Assembly: GCA_937926105.1 (NCBI GenBank)
Contig: CALANS010000038.1
Coordinates: forward strand, 1 to 37,027
DNA length: 37,027 nucleotides
DNA from: an uncultured Actinomycetes bacterium
Lineage (GTDB): Bacteria; Actinomycetota; Actinomycetes; Mycobacteriales; Nakamurellaceae
Direction: 5' to 3'
Shown in pieces: positions 8,534 through 16,096 of this stretch (its first letter is position 1; every line of letters begins with the position of its first letter). The position numbers and the translations under genes were made by a program. The notes beneath the pieces are model-generated. The model made no database searches and was not told the DNA's origin. It worked only from the letters and a program-made list of their open reading frames with translations.

Positions 8534-8617
8534 CCAGGTCTTCACCCGGAGCACCCCGCCGCGGTAGGAGGGTTGCCGTCCAGCAAGCCGGGGCTTGACG
8601 CTGAAACTCTTGACCTG
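8534..8617 (-). promoter_or_regulatory. SAM-IV-type S-adenosylmethionine riboswitch (aptamer)
   Basis: Read on the minus strand, the element opens with GGTC and closes with GACC (P1), and contains the nested helix CAGC...GCTG around AAGCC/GGCTT. It then has the invariant-looking block GACGGCAACCCTCC, the CGCGG-GGGG P3 region and GTGCTCCGGGTGAAGACC. This is the layout I know for SAM-IV riboswitches of Actinomycetales, relatives of the SAM-I S-box. It lies directly downstream of a sigma70-like promoter and upstream of the OsmC-symporter unit. A nearly identical element is found near 27.97 kb. By analogy, high S-adenosylmethionine should shut down expression. Confidence 0.88.
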
Positions 8618-8623
8618 CCGAGG

Positions 8624-8653
8624 ACTATAGCGTCCCCGCTCGAAACCGATCAA
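8624..8653 (-). promoter_or_regulatory. sigma70-like promoter of riboswitch-OsmC-symporter unit
   Basis: Minus-strand hexamers TTGATC (8648-8653) and TATAGT (8624-8629) are separated by 18 bases. The expected start of transcription lies about seven bases below, right at the first base pairs of the riboswitch P1 stem, which is the position expected for a riboswitch promoter. Confidence 0.65.
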
Positions 8654-8775
8654 GGGGGGCCCGGTGATCTCGGCCACGGCACGGGGCGATCCCCTGGCGC
8701 CGGCCGGCTCCGGGGCCATCGGGTGCCGGGTCGGCGGACGTTCTGGGCGGGATCGGGGGAACTGGGCGGCGATGC

Positions 8776-9183
8776 TCACTCGACCGGTCGGGACCAGCGC
8801 ATCGCAAATGAGGTGGGTGCCACCAGGCGTTCGCCGGCGACCGACTCACGGTAGGCCGAGGGGGACAGGCCAACGATCTCGGTGAAGGTGCGGCTGAACG
8901 TCCCGAGACTGCTGAACCCGACAGCCATGCACACGTCGGTGACGCTGTCGTCGTGATGCCGCAACAGGAACATCGCTCGCTCCACCCGGCGCCGTTGCAG
9001 GTACCGGTACGGCGTCTCACCGAAGACCCGCTTGAACTCGCGGATGAAATGGGCCCGCGTCAGGTACGCCAATGCCGCAAGTTGCGCGACGTCGAGCGGA
9101 TCGGCGTACCGGCGATCCATCCGGTTGCGGGCGCGTAACAGCCGCAGGTTCGCCTGCTCGCGTGCCTGGTTCTCCGCGCTCAC
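8776..9183 (-). CDS. AraC-family transcriptional regulator (short)
   Basis: A 135-residue regulator consisting almost only of the AraC/XylS DNA-binding domain: two helix-turn-helix motifs, the first ending in THE-like TRAHFIREFKRVFGETPYRYL and the second in the conserved stretch DVCMAVGFSSLGTFSRTF followed by VGLSPSAYR. There is no separate ligand-binding domain. I place the start at the GTG at 9181-9183 rather than further upstream, because the extra upstream residues are low in family character and run over the promoter region shared with the divergent VOC gene. The pairing of a short AraC regulator with a divergent glyoxalase/VOC gene is common in actinobacteria, so the regulator probably controls that gene. 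Confidence 0.85.
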   Translation of the reverse strand: MSAENQAREQANLRLLRARNRMDRRYADPLDVAQLAALAYLTRAHFIREFKRVFGETPYRYLQRRRVERAMFLLRHHDDSVTDVCMAVGFSSLGTFSRTFTEIVGLSPSAYRESVAGERLVAPTSFAMRWSRPVE

Positions 9184-9275
9184 CCGGTCAGGGTACGCAG
9201 CACTTTTGGAGAAGCCGCCGGGTCGACCGGCGGCTAGCGTGATGCGGAACAACCAACGATGTGAAGGAGCCCATG

Positions 9276-9701
9276 ATGCTGACCCGAAACAACCTCTCCT
9301 CGATCTACGTGCTCGACCAGGATCAGGCGCTCGCGTTCTACACCGAGGTGCTGGGCCTGGAGGTCACCGCGGACATGAACTTCGGTCCGATGCGCTGGCT
9401 CACCGTGCGGGTACCCGGTGATGCGAAGGAGATCCTCCTGGAGCAGCCTGGCCCGCCGGCGCACGACGAGGCCACCGCGGCGCAGGTCCGCGACCTGGTG
9501 ACCAAGGGTGCCGGGGGCGGTTGGCTCGCCTTCACCACCGACGACGTGTACGGCGCCTTCGAGAAGATCGAAGCGGCCGGCGTGGAGGTCACCCAGGAAC
9601 CCACGGAGCAGCCCTACGGCACCGACTTCGCCATCCGGGACCCGTTCGGCAACAACATCCGCATCGGATCGATCAAGCACTGGGACCAGCAAGGATCGTG
9701 A
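9276..9701 (+). CDS. VOC (glyoxalase/bleomycin resistance/dioxygenase) superfamily protein
   Basis: A 141-residue single-domain protein with two beta-alpha-beta-beta-beta repeats. The first repeat opens with SSIYVLDQDQALAFYTEVLG, the usual start of such proteins, and the second with GAFEKIEAAGVEV and ends in IRDPFGNNIRI. This PFGN close is the hallmark of VOC proteins; most are metal-dependent lyases, isomerases or binding proteins acting on small electrophiles, and the specific reaction here is unknown. The start is the second of two adjacent ATGs, six bases after GAAGGAG. Divergent from the AraC gene, its likely regulator. Confidence 0.85.
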   Translation: MLTRNNLSSIYVLDQDQALAFYTEVLGLEVTADMNFGPMRWLTVRVPGDAKEILLEQPGPPAHDEATAAQVRDLVTKGAGGGWLAFTTDDVYGAFEKIEAAGVEVTQEPTEQPYGTDFAIRDPFGNNIRIGSIKHWDQQGS

Positions 9702-9710
9702 CCAGCGGAC

Positions 9711-9738
9711 GGCCGGGCGGGCCTGACGAGCCCCGGCC
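9711..9738. terminator. GC-rich hairpin between converging genes
   Basis: Between the convergent VOC and GntR genes lies a stem GGCCGGG/CCCGGCC with an inner GGGC/GCCC helix. There is no T-run on either side. It may serve as a bidirectional terminator, as GC hairpins without a U-tract often do in actinobacteria; this is inference from position and shape. Confidence 0.3.
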
Positions 9739-9752
9739 GGGCCTGCGAGGCG

Positions 9753-10499
9753 CTAGCCGTGGCCGGCCCGGCTGCCGGGTGGCTGCAGCACATCCTGAAT
9801 ATCGCGGTCCAGGTCCGGACCGTACAGCTGCACCGCGAGGGTGACGTGCCGCCGCATGGCGGCGCGGGCGCCCTCCGCATCGCGTTGCTCGATGCGCTCC
9901 AGGATCAGATCGTGCAGGGGATCCCCGGCGGCGCGCACGATGTGGTCGGACTGCGAACGCTCCATCATGCCGGTGACGAACGTGCGGATGGAGCCGTACA
10001 TGATCTCCAGCAGCGGGTTGCCGGCCGCCTTGACGATCGCCTCGTGGAACTGTAGATCGGTGGCCACCTTGTCGTGGATCGTCACCGCCTTGTTGTGCGC
10101 ATCCAGCGCGACGCGGATCTCTCGGATCGCGGCGGCGTCCGCCGCCCATACGGCCAGGTCGGTGGCAGAACACTCGAGTGCCGTGCGGGCCTCCACCACG
10201 TGCCGCAGCGTGATGCCCACCCGGCGGGCGAGCCGGGCCAGCGGCTGCGCGAGGTCCATTCCGGACGCCTGCCGCACGAACGAGCCCCTGCTGGGCAGTA
10301 CTCGGATGTAGCCCCGCTCCTCCAGGCCGCGCAGCGCCTCCCGCACCGCGGTACGTGACACCCCGTAGGTGTGGCAGAGCTCCCGTTCCGACGGGAGCTT
10401 GCGCCCGGGTGCCAGCTCTCCGCTGAGAATCCGGTGCTCCAGCCGGACAGCCACGTCGGCCTGCCCGAGCGGCATCTGCTCGCCCACGTCGTCCATCAT
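9753..10499 (-). CDS. GntR-family regulator, FadR subfamily (FCD domain)
   Basis: A 248-residue repressor. The N-terminal winged helix (about 12-80) shows the family pattern ILSGELAPGRKLPSERELC, then YGVSRTAVREALRGLEERGYI and the wing GSFV. The C-terminal all-helical FCD ligand domain has the metal/ligand residues in DLQFHEAIVKAAGN and the closing RRHVTLA. FadR-type regulators commonly sense sugar acids or organic acids. The start is the first of two ATGs, five bases after GGAG; a GTG further upstream is possible. It is the last gene of the minus-strand sugar operon, 58 bases after the dehydrogenase. The FadR-type consensus TNGTNNNACNA occurs as TGGTCTGACCA in the intergenic operator at 16026-16036, so self-regulation of the locus is likely. 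Confidence 0.9.
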   Translation of the reverse strand: MMDDVGEQMPLGQADVAVRLEHRILSGELAPGRKLPSERELCHTYGVSRTAVREALRGLEERGYIRVLPSRGSFVRQASGMDLAQPLARLARRVGITLRHVVEARTALECSATDLAVWAADAAAIREIRVALDAHNKAVTIHDKVATDLQFHEAIVKAAGNPLLEIMYGSIRTFVTGMMERSQSDHIVRAAGDPLHDLILERIEQRDAEGARAAMRRHVTLAVQLYGPDLDRDIQDVLQPPGSRAGHG

Positions 10500-10557
10500 C
10501 GGCGCTCCGGTCTGGGTTGCTGGAGTGCTGGCTCGCAGCACATCGTCTCGTGAGTTC

Positions 10558-11340
10558 TCAGTCGAATGCGAACAGCGAGCATCCTCCGTCCACGGTCAGT
10601 TTGGCACCCGTCATGTATGCGGCGCCGGGAGAGCACAGGAATCCGACGGCGTCCGCGACGCTGTCCACGGACTGCAGCTCGCCCAACGGCACCACCCGGG
10701 CGGCGCGGGCGGCGTACTGCGGCTCGGTCTCCAGCTGGACCCTGGCCATCCCGGCGCGCACGATGCCCGGTGCAATGACGTTGGCCCGGATTCCGTGCGT
10801 TGCCAACTCCCGGGCGAATTGCTTGGCGAGCATCTCGATCCCGGCCTTGGATGCGATGTACGCCGCCATCTCCGGCCAGGGGACGGAGCCGATCCACGAG
10901 CCGGTGAACAGCAGCAGGCCCGGACGCCCGTCCTGGACCATGCGGCGTGCCGCCGCCTGCCCGGTGGAGAACGCGCCCGTGAGGTTGGTATCCAGGTGCG
11001 CCCGCCACTGGTCCAGGGTGAGATCGAGAATCGGTGCGGAACGACCGATCCCAGCGTTGGCGATGGCCACGTCGACCCGGTCGAGCCGGCCGAAAAGCCC
11101 GGCCATCCCGTCGTGGTCGGTGACGTCGACCTGCGCGTAGTCCACGCTCCGCGGGTCGCCGGCCAACGCCCGCACCGACGCCACCACCGATTCTGCGGCC
11201 GGTGCATCCAGTAGGTCGACCAGCGTCACGGCGAACCCGTCACGCACCAGTCGCTTCGCCATCGCGGTGCCGATATCGCCGCAACCGCCGGTGATCACCG
11301 CCCGACGACGGCCGGTGCTGCCTGACTCCTGGTCACCCAT
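10558..11340 (-). CDS. short-chain dehydrogenase/reductase (sugar-acid locus)
   Basis: A 260-residue classical SDR. Counting from the ATG, the cofactor motif TGGCGDIG is at 17-24, VDLLD after strand two suggests NAD(H) preference, NAG is at 95-97, and the catalytic set is S148, Y161 and K165 (YIASK). The protein ends in the typical MTGAKLTVDGG. Such enzymes interconvert a hydroxyl and a keto group. Next to a mannonate dehydratase-family gene, a sugar-acid or keto-sugar substrate is the natural guess, for example fructuronate/mannonate or a keto-deoxy acid; the sequence does not settle it. The ATG is chosen because GAGG lies just upstream. A GTG nine bases earlier overlaps the ManD stop (GTGA) and is equally possible. 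Confidence 0.88.
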   Translation of the reverse strand: MGDQESGSTGRRRAVITGGCGDIGTAMAKRLVRDGFAVTLVDLLDAPAAESVVASVRALAGDPRSVDYAQVDVTDHDGMAGLFGRLDRVDVAIANAGIGRSAPILDLTLDQWRAHLDTNLTGAFSTGQAAARRMVQDGRPGLLLFTGSWIGSVPWPEMAAYIASKAGIEMLAKQFARELATHGIRANVIAPGIVRAGMARVQLETEPQYAARAARVVPLGELQSVDSVADAVGFLCSPGAAYMTGAKLTVDGGCSLFAFD

Positions 11341-11345
11341 GCGCC

Positions 11346-12554
11346 TCACCAATCGTGGATCGTGCCGTCCGCCAGCCTGTTGACCGGAAGGTACGCCGGC
11401 GTGTACGGGAAGCGCCCGGCGAGATCTTCGTCCAGGCTGGCACCCAGCCCGGGGCTGTCGCCCAGTGCGAAGCTGCCATCGGCGAACGAGAAGTCGTGCG
11501 GGAAGGCGTCCAGGGTGAGCGCGGTGTGTTGCATGTGCTCCTGGATACCGAAGTTGTGCAGGGCCAGGTCCAGGTGCAGCGCCGCGGCCAAGCCGATGGG
11601 CGAGATATCCGTCGGGCCGTGGAATCCCGTCTGCACGTCCGCGGCGGCGGCGAGCTCGGAGATCTTGCGGACCGCCGTGATGCCACCGGCGTGCGGCACA
11701 CCGGACCGGATGAAGTCGATCAGGTGATCGCGCACCAGGGCGGCGTAGTCGGTCCACGAGTTGAAGGTCTCGCCGGTGGCCAGCGGCACCGTGCTGTGCT
11801 GGCGGATCAGCCGGTAGGACTCCGGCGCGTCGGACCCGGTAATGTCCTCGAGCCAGAACAGGTCGAACTCGTCCAGGGCGTGGGCCAGCTTCGCGGCCTG
11901 CACCGGGTTCAGCCGGTGGTGCACGTCGTGCAGCAGATCGATGTCGTCTCCGAACTCCTCGCGCACCGCGCCCAGCACCCGAGGGATGTGGCGCACGTAT
12001 CGCCGGGAGTCCCAATCCTCCTCCACCGGTCGGCCGGACCCGTCCGCCGGCTCGTAGGCGAGGCCAGCGGCCACGCCGTAGACGCGGTGCAGCCCCGGCA
12101 CTCCGGCCTGAACGCGCACCGCGGTGTGGCCGCGCTCCAGGCTGGCCCGCACCGAGTCCAGCAGCTCCGGGATGTCGCGGCCGAACGCGTGGCCGTAGGC
12201 CCGGATCGAATCCCGGCTGGCGCCGCCCAGCAGTTGGTACAGCGGCAAACCGGCCGCCTTCGCCTTGATATCCCACAGCGCGATGTCCACCGCCGAGATC
12301 GCCGCCATCGTGATGGGGCCGCGGCGCCAGTACGCGCCGAGATACAGGTAGTGCCATGTGTCTTCGATGCGGTGCGCATCACGCCCCGGCAGCAGCGGCG
12401 CCACGTGGTCCCGCAGGTAGCTGGCCACGGCCAACTCCCGGCCGTTGACGGTGGCATCGCCCCAGCCGACCAGGCCGTCGTCGGTGGTGAGTTTGAGGGT
12501 GACGAAGTTCCGGCCGGGGCTGGCCAGGATCACCTGTGCGGTGGCGATCTTCAT
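11346..12554 (-). CDS. manD: D-mannonate dehydratase-family enzyme (ManD/RspA subgroup, enolase superfamily)
   Basis: A 402-residue protein, full length for the ManD subgroup and collinear with it throughout. Visible functional residues, in the family's own numbering, are R147 and Y159 (base dyad), D210, E236 and E262 (Mg ligands), H212, H312 and the C-terminal W402. The family dehydrates D-mannonate or D-gluconate to 2-keto-3-deoxygluconate. Position 314 is Pro (HGPTD); from memory, high-efficiency mannonate dehydratases have Ala there, and Pro marks the low-efficiency or gluconate-active members. The annotation should therefore stay at family level. The ATG overlaps the esterase TGA (ATGA), so the gene is translationally coupled within the operon. 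No sugar-acid kinase or aldolase is nearby. Confidence 0.9.
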   Translation of the reverse strand: MKIATAQVILASPGRNFVTLKLTTDDGLVGWGDATVNGRELAVASYLRDHVAPLLPGRDAHRIEDTWHYLYLGAYWRRGPITMAAISAVDIALWDIKAKAAGLPLYQLLGGASRDSIRAYGHAFGRDIPELLDSVRASLERGHTAVRVQAGVPGLHRVYGVAAGLAYEPADGSGRPVEEDWDSRRYVRHIPRVLGAVREEFGDDIDLLHDVHHRLNPVQAAKLAHALDEFDLFWLEDITGSDAPESYRLIRQHSTVPLATGETFNSWTDYAALVRDHLIDFIRSGVPHAGGITAVRKISELAAAADVQTGFHGPTDISPIGLAAALHLDLALHNFGIQEHMQHTALTLDAFPHDFSFADGSFALGDSPGLGASLDEDLAGRFPYTPAYLPVNRLADGTIHDW

Positions 12555-13513
12555 CGCGACAGCTCCGCGGGCCCGTCGCTGCGACCGTCGGCTCCGCCGA
12601 GGATCTGGCCCAACCACTCGATCTTGCGCAGCGCGTGCAATGCGCCGCCCCCCTCGTGGCCGTTGTAGGCGTAGTCGGCCAGTTCCACCGGGCCCGCGTA
12701 GGCGGCGACGATGTCGCGGATCGTTGACGCGGGCACCAGGTCGTCGCGCCCGCCCAGCGAGAACAGCGCGGGGGCGATCGCCGCCTGGGCCAGTACCGCG
12801 GTGTCGAAGTACCGCAACACGTCGAAGGTGGCGTCCACCCGGTCGCGGTGTACCGCCAGGTAGCCGGCGATCTCCAGGTACGGGCCGACCTCGACCAGGT
12901 CGATCGCCGCACGCCACGACGCGAACGCCGGCACGTCCGGCATGGCGGCCCGCAGATCCGAGCGCAGCGCGGCGACCGCCACCGTCACCCCGCCCCCCTG
13001 GCTGGCGCCGGTGATGGCGATGCGATCGGAGTCCACCGCGTCCAGACTGCTGGCGGCGTCCACGGCCAGCACCCCATCGGTGTACAGGCGCCGGTAGAAG
13101 TAGCTGTCCTGGTGTTCGATGCCCCGGGTGAAGAACGCGCCGCTCCCCGGCCCGAACGTGCCTGCGTCCGGGGTGACGCCGATGCGCCATTCGCTGCCCT
13201 GGCCCCGCACATCCATCACGAAGTGGGCGTATCCGGCGGCCGGCCACAGCAGGTGCTCGTGCGGATATCCGCGGCCGCCGCCATGCCCGATGTACTCGAC
13301 CACCGTGGGGAACGGTCCATCGCCGTCCGGGAGCAGCAGCCACGCGGCGATGCGCTCGCCGCCGAACCCGGAGAACCGCACGTCGAACGCCCGCACACCG
13401 TGCAGCGGCATGGTCACGGGGGTCAGGTCCACCGCGCGGGCCTGGCCAGAGCTCTCGGCGATGGTGCGGTCCCAGAACTCGCCGACGCGATCGCCGGACA
13501 GTGGCTCACGCAC
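12551..13513 (-). CDS. acetylxylan esterase / cephalosporin-C deacetylase family (CE7)
   Basis: A 320-residue alpha/beta hydrolase of carbohydrate esterase family 7, exactly the usual length. All three family signatures are present: RGQG at 103-106, GASQGG at 169-174 with nucleophile S171, and HE at 286-287 with catalytic H286; D257 completes the triad. The beginning, REPLSGDRVGEFWDR, also matches the family N-terminus. These enzymes are cytoplasmic and remove acetyl groups from imported short oligosaccharides. The GTG at 13511-13513 is preferred over an ATG 21 bases earlier because GGAGG lies five bases before it and because it gives the canonical N-terminus. It overlaps the end of the GH13 gene by eight bases. 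Together these suggest that the imported sugar is acetylated. Confidence 0.87.
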   Translation of the reverse strand: MREPLSGDRVGEFWDRTIAESSGQARAVDLTPVTMPLHGVRAFDVRFSGFGGERIAAWLLLPDGDGPFPTVVEYIGHGGGRGYPHEHLLWPAAGYAHFVMDVRGQGSEWRIGVTPDAGTFGPGSGAFFTRGIEHQDSYFYRRLYTDGVLAVDAASSLDAVDSDRIAITGASQGGGVTVAVAALRSDLRAAMPDVPAFASWRAAIDLVEVGPYLEIAGYLAVHRDRVDATFDVLRYFDTAVLAQAAIAPALFSLGGRDDLVPASTIRDIVAAYAGPVELADYAYNGHEGGGALHALRKIEWLGQILGGADGRSDGPAELSR

Positions 13514-15875
13514 CGTCGCCTCCGCTGGAATCATCGGGCCCGGGGGTGTCCGGGCCAGGAGTGTGCAGGGCCAGCAGCACGGTAGAGAACGCGGCCATCT
13601 GCAGGATCGAGCGCGACCCCGGAGATATCGTCACCGCCGTGTCGTCCACCAGGTTGACGACGGGAGTTGTCACCGCGAAGGGCGCGAGCGTGAGGGTAAC
13701 GTCGCTGGCGCGATCCGCCATGTTGACCAACACCAGCGTCGACACCTCGCCTGCTGATCGCACCACCGCGTACACCCGTGGGCTGTCGGTGCGGACCGCT
13801 CGGTAATCCGCTGCGCCGTAGCCGATCTCGGGTCTGCGGCGCAATCGGTGAATGACGCGTAGGTGCTCCTCGATGCCCAGCTCACCGCCTACGAAGGTCA
13901 TATAGGGCCCGCCGGACAACGCGAAGATGGAGGCCAGCGCTCGGGTGGCGGGCAGCGCGATTTGCTCGCGGCGCCACTTCTGGCCGGGGCGCGGCCACCA
14001 GAACGTGTCGTGCGAGTCGATGTGATGGGCGGTGATCGCGTGATCGGGGAGGCAGGCATTCCGGTCGTCGAACCACGCTGCGAGCTCGGCCGCGTTGCGA
14101 ACACCGGTGGTGGACTCGCCGACGGAACCCAGTGCGACGCCCCGGAAGCCGACCAAATCCTCCAGCTGGGAGTGCTCGTCGTAGTTGTAGTTCACGTCCA
14201 TGCTCTGGCGCAGCAGGACCCCGGAGGGCTCGGTGTAGAACAACAGCTCCGGGTACCGCGGTTTCAGCGCGGCGCGGAGCTTCGCGAACAGATCGATGCA
14301 GGCGAGCTCGGACGCGCTGGCGCGGTGTCGGGTGAGCGGCGACCAGTTGGGGAACGCGTTGTAGGTGGGCGCGTCGAACCGGAATCCGTCGATGCCCAGC
14401 CGCTCGACGAAATGGACCAGAGCTTCCTGGAAATACTGGGCAACCTCCGGATGCGCCAGATCGAACGCCTTGGTGTAGATCCCGGCTACCTGCCCGTGCG
14501 AGTCACGAAAGAACCAGTCCGGATGGTCGCGGACCAGGGGGTGCACCCCTGGTGACCCATCGGACCAGGCCCGCTCGAAGTCCAGGATGTGTCGGGACCA
14601 TGGAAGCCGCTGCGCCATCTCCAGTGCGTCCGCTCCGTCGTTGGAGAACGCAGCATCCGTGGCCAGATAGGCGCCGTGCGGACCTTGTCGCACGGCGTCG
14701 GCCGCCTGCGCGATCGACTCCTTGTCGATCACCCCGTGCATGATCACGTCCAGGATCACCCGGATTCCACGGCGGTGGGACTGCTCCACCAGATCCTCGA
14801 GGAGATCCGGATCGGCGTAACTGGCAGCGATATCGGCGAAGTCGATCACGTTGTAGCTGGGGAACGGCTGGCGCGGCATCAGCTGGATGGTGTCGAATCC
14901 CAGATAGGCGATCCGGTCGAGGTCGGCAATCAGGTCGGCGATGTCCGGGTAGGGGGAGTAGTTGGCCGGAGCGCCAAACAGCGACGTTCCCAGTTGCACC
15001 TCGAAGATGGAGGCATGGGCGGCCCAGTCGGGCGCGTCGGCCGGAAGCTCGATGCCCGCAGCCCGGTACCAGCCGGGGATCCGCGGGCGGATGGCCTCCC
15101 AGCTCAGCGGGAGGTTGTCCAGATACAGGGTCCCGTAGTGCAGTGCACCGTCACCGTGGATCATGCCCGCGAGACCCGTGTACAGGTCGATGACGGCATC
15201 TTCGCCGTCGCGATGGATCGCCTGGGCACCGATCGCATCGCGGGAGAGCGGCCAGCACACCAGACTGCTCCCTCTGTCGGGGAACTCGAGCACGGTGAGC
15301 CCGCTGCTGCCGGGCGTGCCGCCGGCCGTGTTCACGGTGACCGGCTGGTCCAGCTCGGCCAGCGGCAGCCCGCTGCGGATCCGGTTGCCCGGCGCACGCA
15401 CCACCGGGCCGGTGGCGGTGAGCGGACCCGCGGGCACCGCGATCGATAGCTGCACGTCCCGGACGGTCAGGTCGGTTCGGTGCTGCGAGGTGATTTCCAC
15501 CGTCACCGCCAGGTGCGGCGCCTCGTCGCGGAAGGTGTAGGTCCAGCGCAGCTCGGCCGGGCCGACATGTGTCGTCACCTGCGCCGGTGCCACGCCGGCC
15601 GGCTGGTGGCCGACGAGCACGCTGGTGTCGTGCCGCCGCGCGCCGGTGACGTCGATACCGCCGTAAGTACCGCGGGTCTCGCTACCGCCCTCCACCACGG
15701 CGATCCGGAAGCGCAGGGCCTGCACGCCGCCGGCGAAGGCGATGGCAGCCGGCAGACCGGTGATCGCATCGATGGCCACGGCTTGTATCTGATGGGCAGC
15801 GGCGGCGCCGCAGGATCGGAGCCAGACCCGATGATCGTCGCCCACGGGGTCGTCTACTAGCCCGGCCACGCGCAC
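13506..15875 (-). CDS. GH13-type alpha-glycosidase with N-terminal beta domain
   Basis: A 789-residue protein without signal peptide, so intracellular. Residues 1-270 form a beta-rich N-terminal domain. A catalytic (beta/alpha)8 barrel runs from about 285, with region I DVIMH (376-380), nucleophile D501 in GFRFD, acid/base E549 in YTEPSG and H622-D623 in HIDSHD; an all-beta C-terminal domain closes it. The GH13 catalytic set is complete, but region I lacks the usual Asn and I cannot assign a subfamily. GH13 members cleave or transfer alpha-glucosidic bonds. The start is the GTG at 15873-15875, just after GAGG; the open frame extends upstream over the operator. First gene of the minus-strand operon, so it probably acts on the oligosaccharide brought in by the divergent ABC importer. 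Confidence 0.82.
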   Translation of the reverse strand: MRVAGLVDDPVGDDHRVWLRSCGAAAAHQIQAVAIDAITGLPAAIAFAGGVQALRFRIAVVEGGSETRGTYGGIDVTGARRHDTSVLVGHQPAGVAPAQVTTHVGPAELRWTYTFRDEAPHLAVTVEITSQHRTDLTVRDVQLSIAVPAGPLTATGPVVRAPGNRIRSGLPLAELDQPVTVNTAGGTPGSSGLTVLEFPDRGSSLVCWPLSRDAIGAQAIHRDGEDAVIDLYTGLAGMIHGDGALHYGTLYLDNLPLSWEAIRPRIPGWYRAAGIELPADAPDWAAHASIFEVQLGTSLFGAPANYSPYPDIADLIADLDRIAYLGFDTIQLMPRQPFPSYNVIDFADIAASYADPDLLEDLVEQSHRRGIRVILDVIMHGVIDKESIAQAADAVRQGPHGAYLATDAAFSNDGADALEMAQRLPWSRHILDFERAWSDGSPGVHPLVRDHPDWFFRDSHGQVAGIYTKAFDLAHPEVAQYFQEALVHFVERLGIDGFRFDAPTYNAFPNWSPLTRHRASASELACIDLFAKLRAALKPRYPELLFYTEPSGVLLRQSMDVNYNYDEHSQLEDLVGFRGVALGSVGESTTGVRNAAELAAWFDDRNACLPDHAITAHHIDSHDTFWWPRPGQKWRREQIALPATRALASIFALSGGPYMTFVGGELGIEEHLRVIHRLRRRPEIGYGAADYRAVRTDSPRVYAVVRSAGEVSTLVLVNMADRASDVTLTLAPFAVTTPVVNLVDDTAVTISPGSRSILQMAAFSTVLLALHTPGPDTPGPDDSSGGDGA

Positions 15876-15886
15876 CGTCCTCGATT

Positions 15887-15904
15887 GGTCTAACCGGTCT
15901 GACC
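15887..15904. promoter_or_regulatory. operator 1 of the sugar locus
   Basis: The sequence GGTCTAAC-CG-GTCTGACC lies 12 bases before the GH13 start codon, downstream of its presumed promoter. Its arms match as an inverted repeat at 6 of 8 positions, and it shares the right half GTCTGACC with the perfect palindrome at 16018-16035. A likely binding site for the GntR regulator of this locus. Confidence 0.6.
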
Positions 15905-15922
15905 GTAATAGCTGGGACGGTA

Positions 15923-15946
15923 GGGGCGAGGCCGCCGGTTTGTCAA
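15923..15946 (-). promoter_or_regulatory. candidate promoter of the GH13 operon
   Basis: A minus-strand TTGACA (revealed as TGTCAA at 15941-15946) is followed 18 bases later by TACCGT, a poor but possible -10 element. Operator 1 lies just downstream, where a bound repressor would block the start of transcription. The -35 match is perfect; the -10 is weak, so the call is moderate. Confidence 0.45.
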
Positions 15947-15977
15947 GAACGCCTCGCGATAATCGGTGACGAACCCC

Positions 15978-16007
15978 TTGACACTGCTCCATCGGTGCTG
16001 CCATCAT
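15978..16007 (+). promoter_or_regulatory. candidate promoter of the ABC importer operon
   Basis: TTGACA (15978-15983), an 18-base spacer and CATCAT (16002-16007, four of six matches). The predicted start of transcription falls at about 16014, and operator 2 covers 16018-16035, directly over the initial transcribed region. This is a standard arrangement for repression. Confidence 0.5.
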
Positions 16008-16017
16008 CCCCCTATTC

Positions 16018-16035
16018 GGTCAGACTGGTCTGACC
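16018..16035. promoter_or_regulatory. operator 2 of the sugar locus, perfect 18-bp palindrome
   Basis: GGTCAGAC-TG-GTCTGACC is a perfect inverted repeat with 8-bp arms and a two-base centre. It contains TGGTCTGACCA, which fits the FadR-subfamily GntR consensus TNGTNNNACNA. It lies between the candidate promoter and the binding-protein gene. Together with the related operator 1 it most likely binds the GntR repressor encoded at 9753-10499. Confidence 0.7.
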
Positions 16036-16096
16036 ACCCGGTGCCGAGCCGGTGTGTGGGTCGTGCCGGGAACGTCGTTCCTGATGGAGGAGAGAG

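Noticed and set aside
10558..12357. A single 599-residue fusion of an N-terminal part with the short-chain dehydrogenase
   Set aside because: The upstream part is a shadow of the mannonate dehydratase-family gene, which is collinear with its family; the SDR proper starts at 11340 or 11349.
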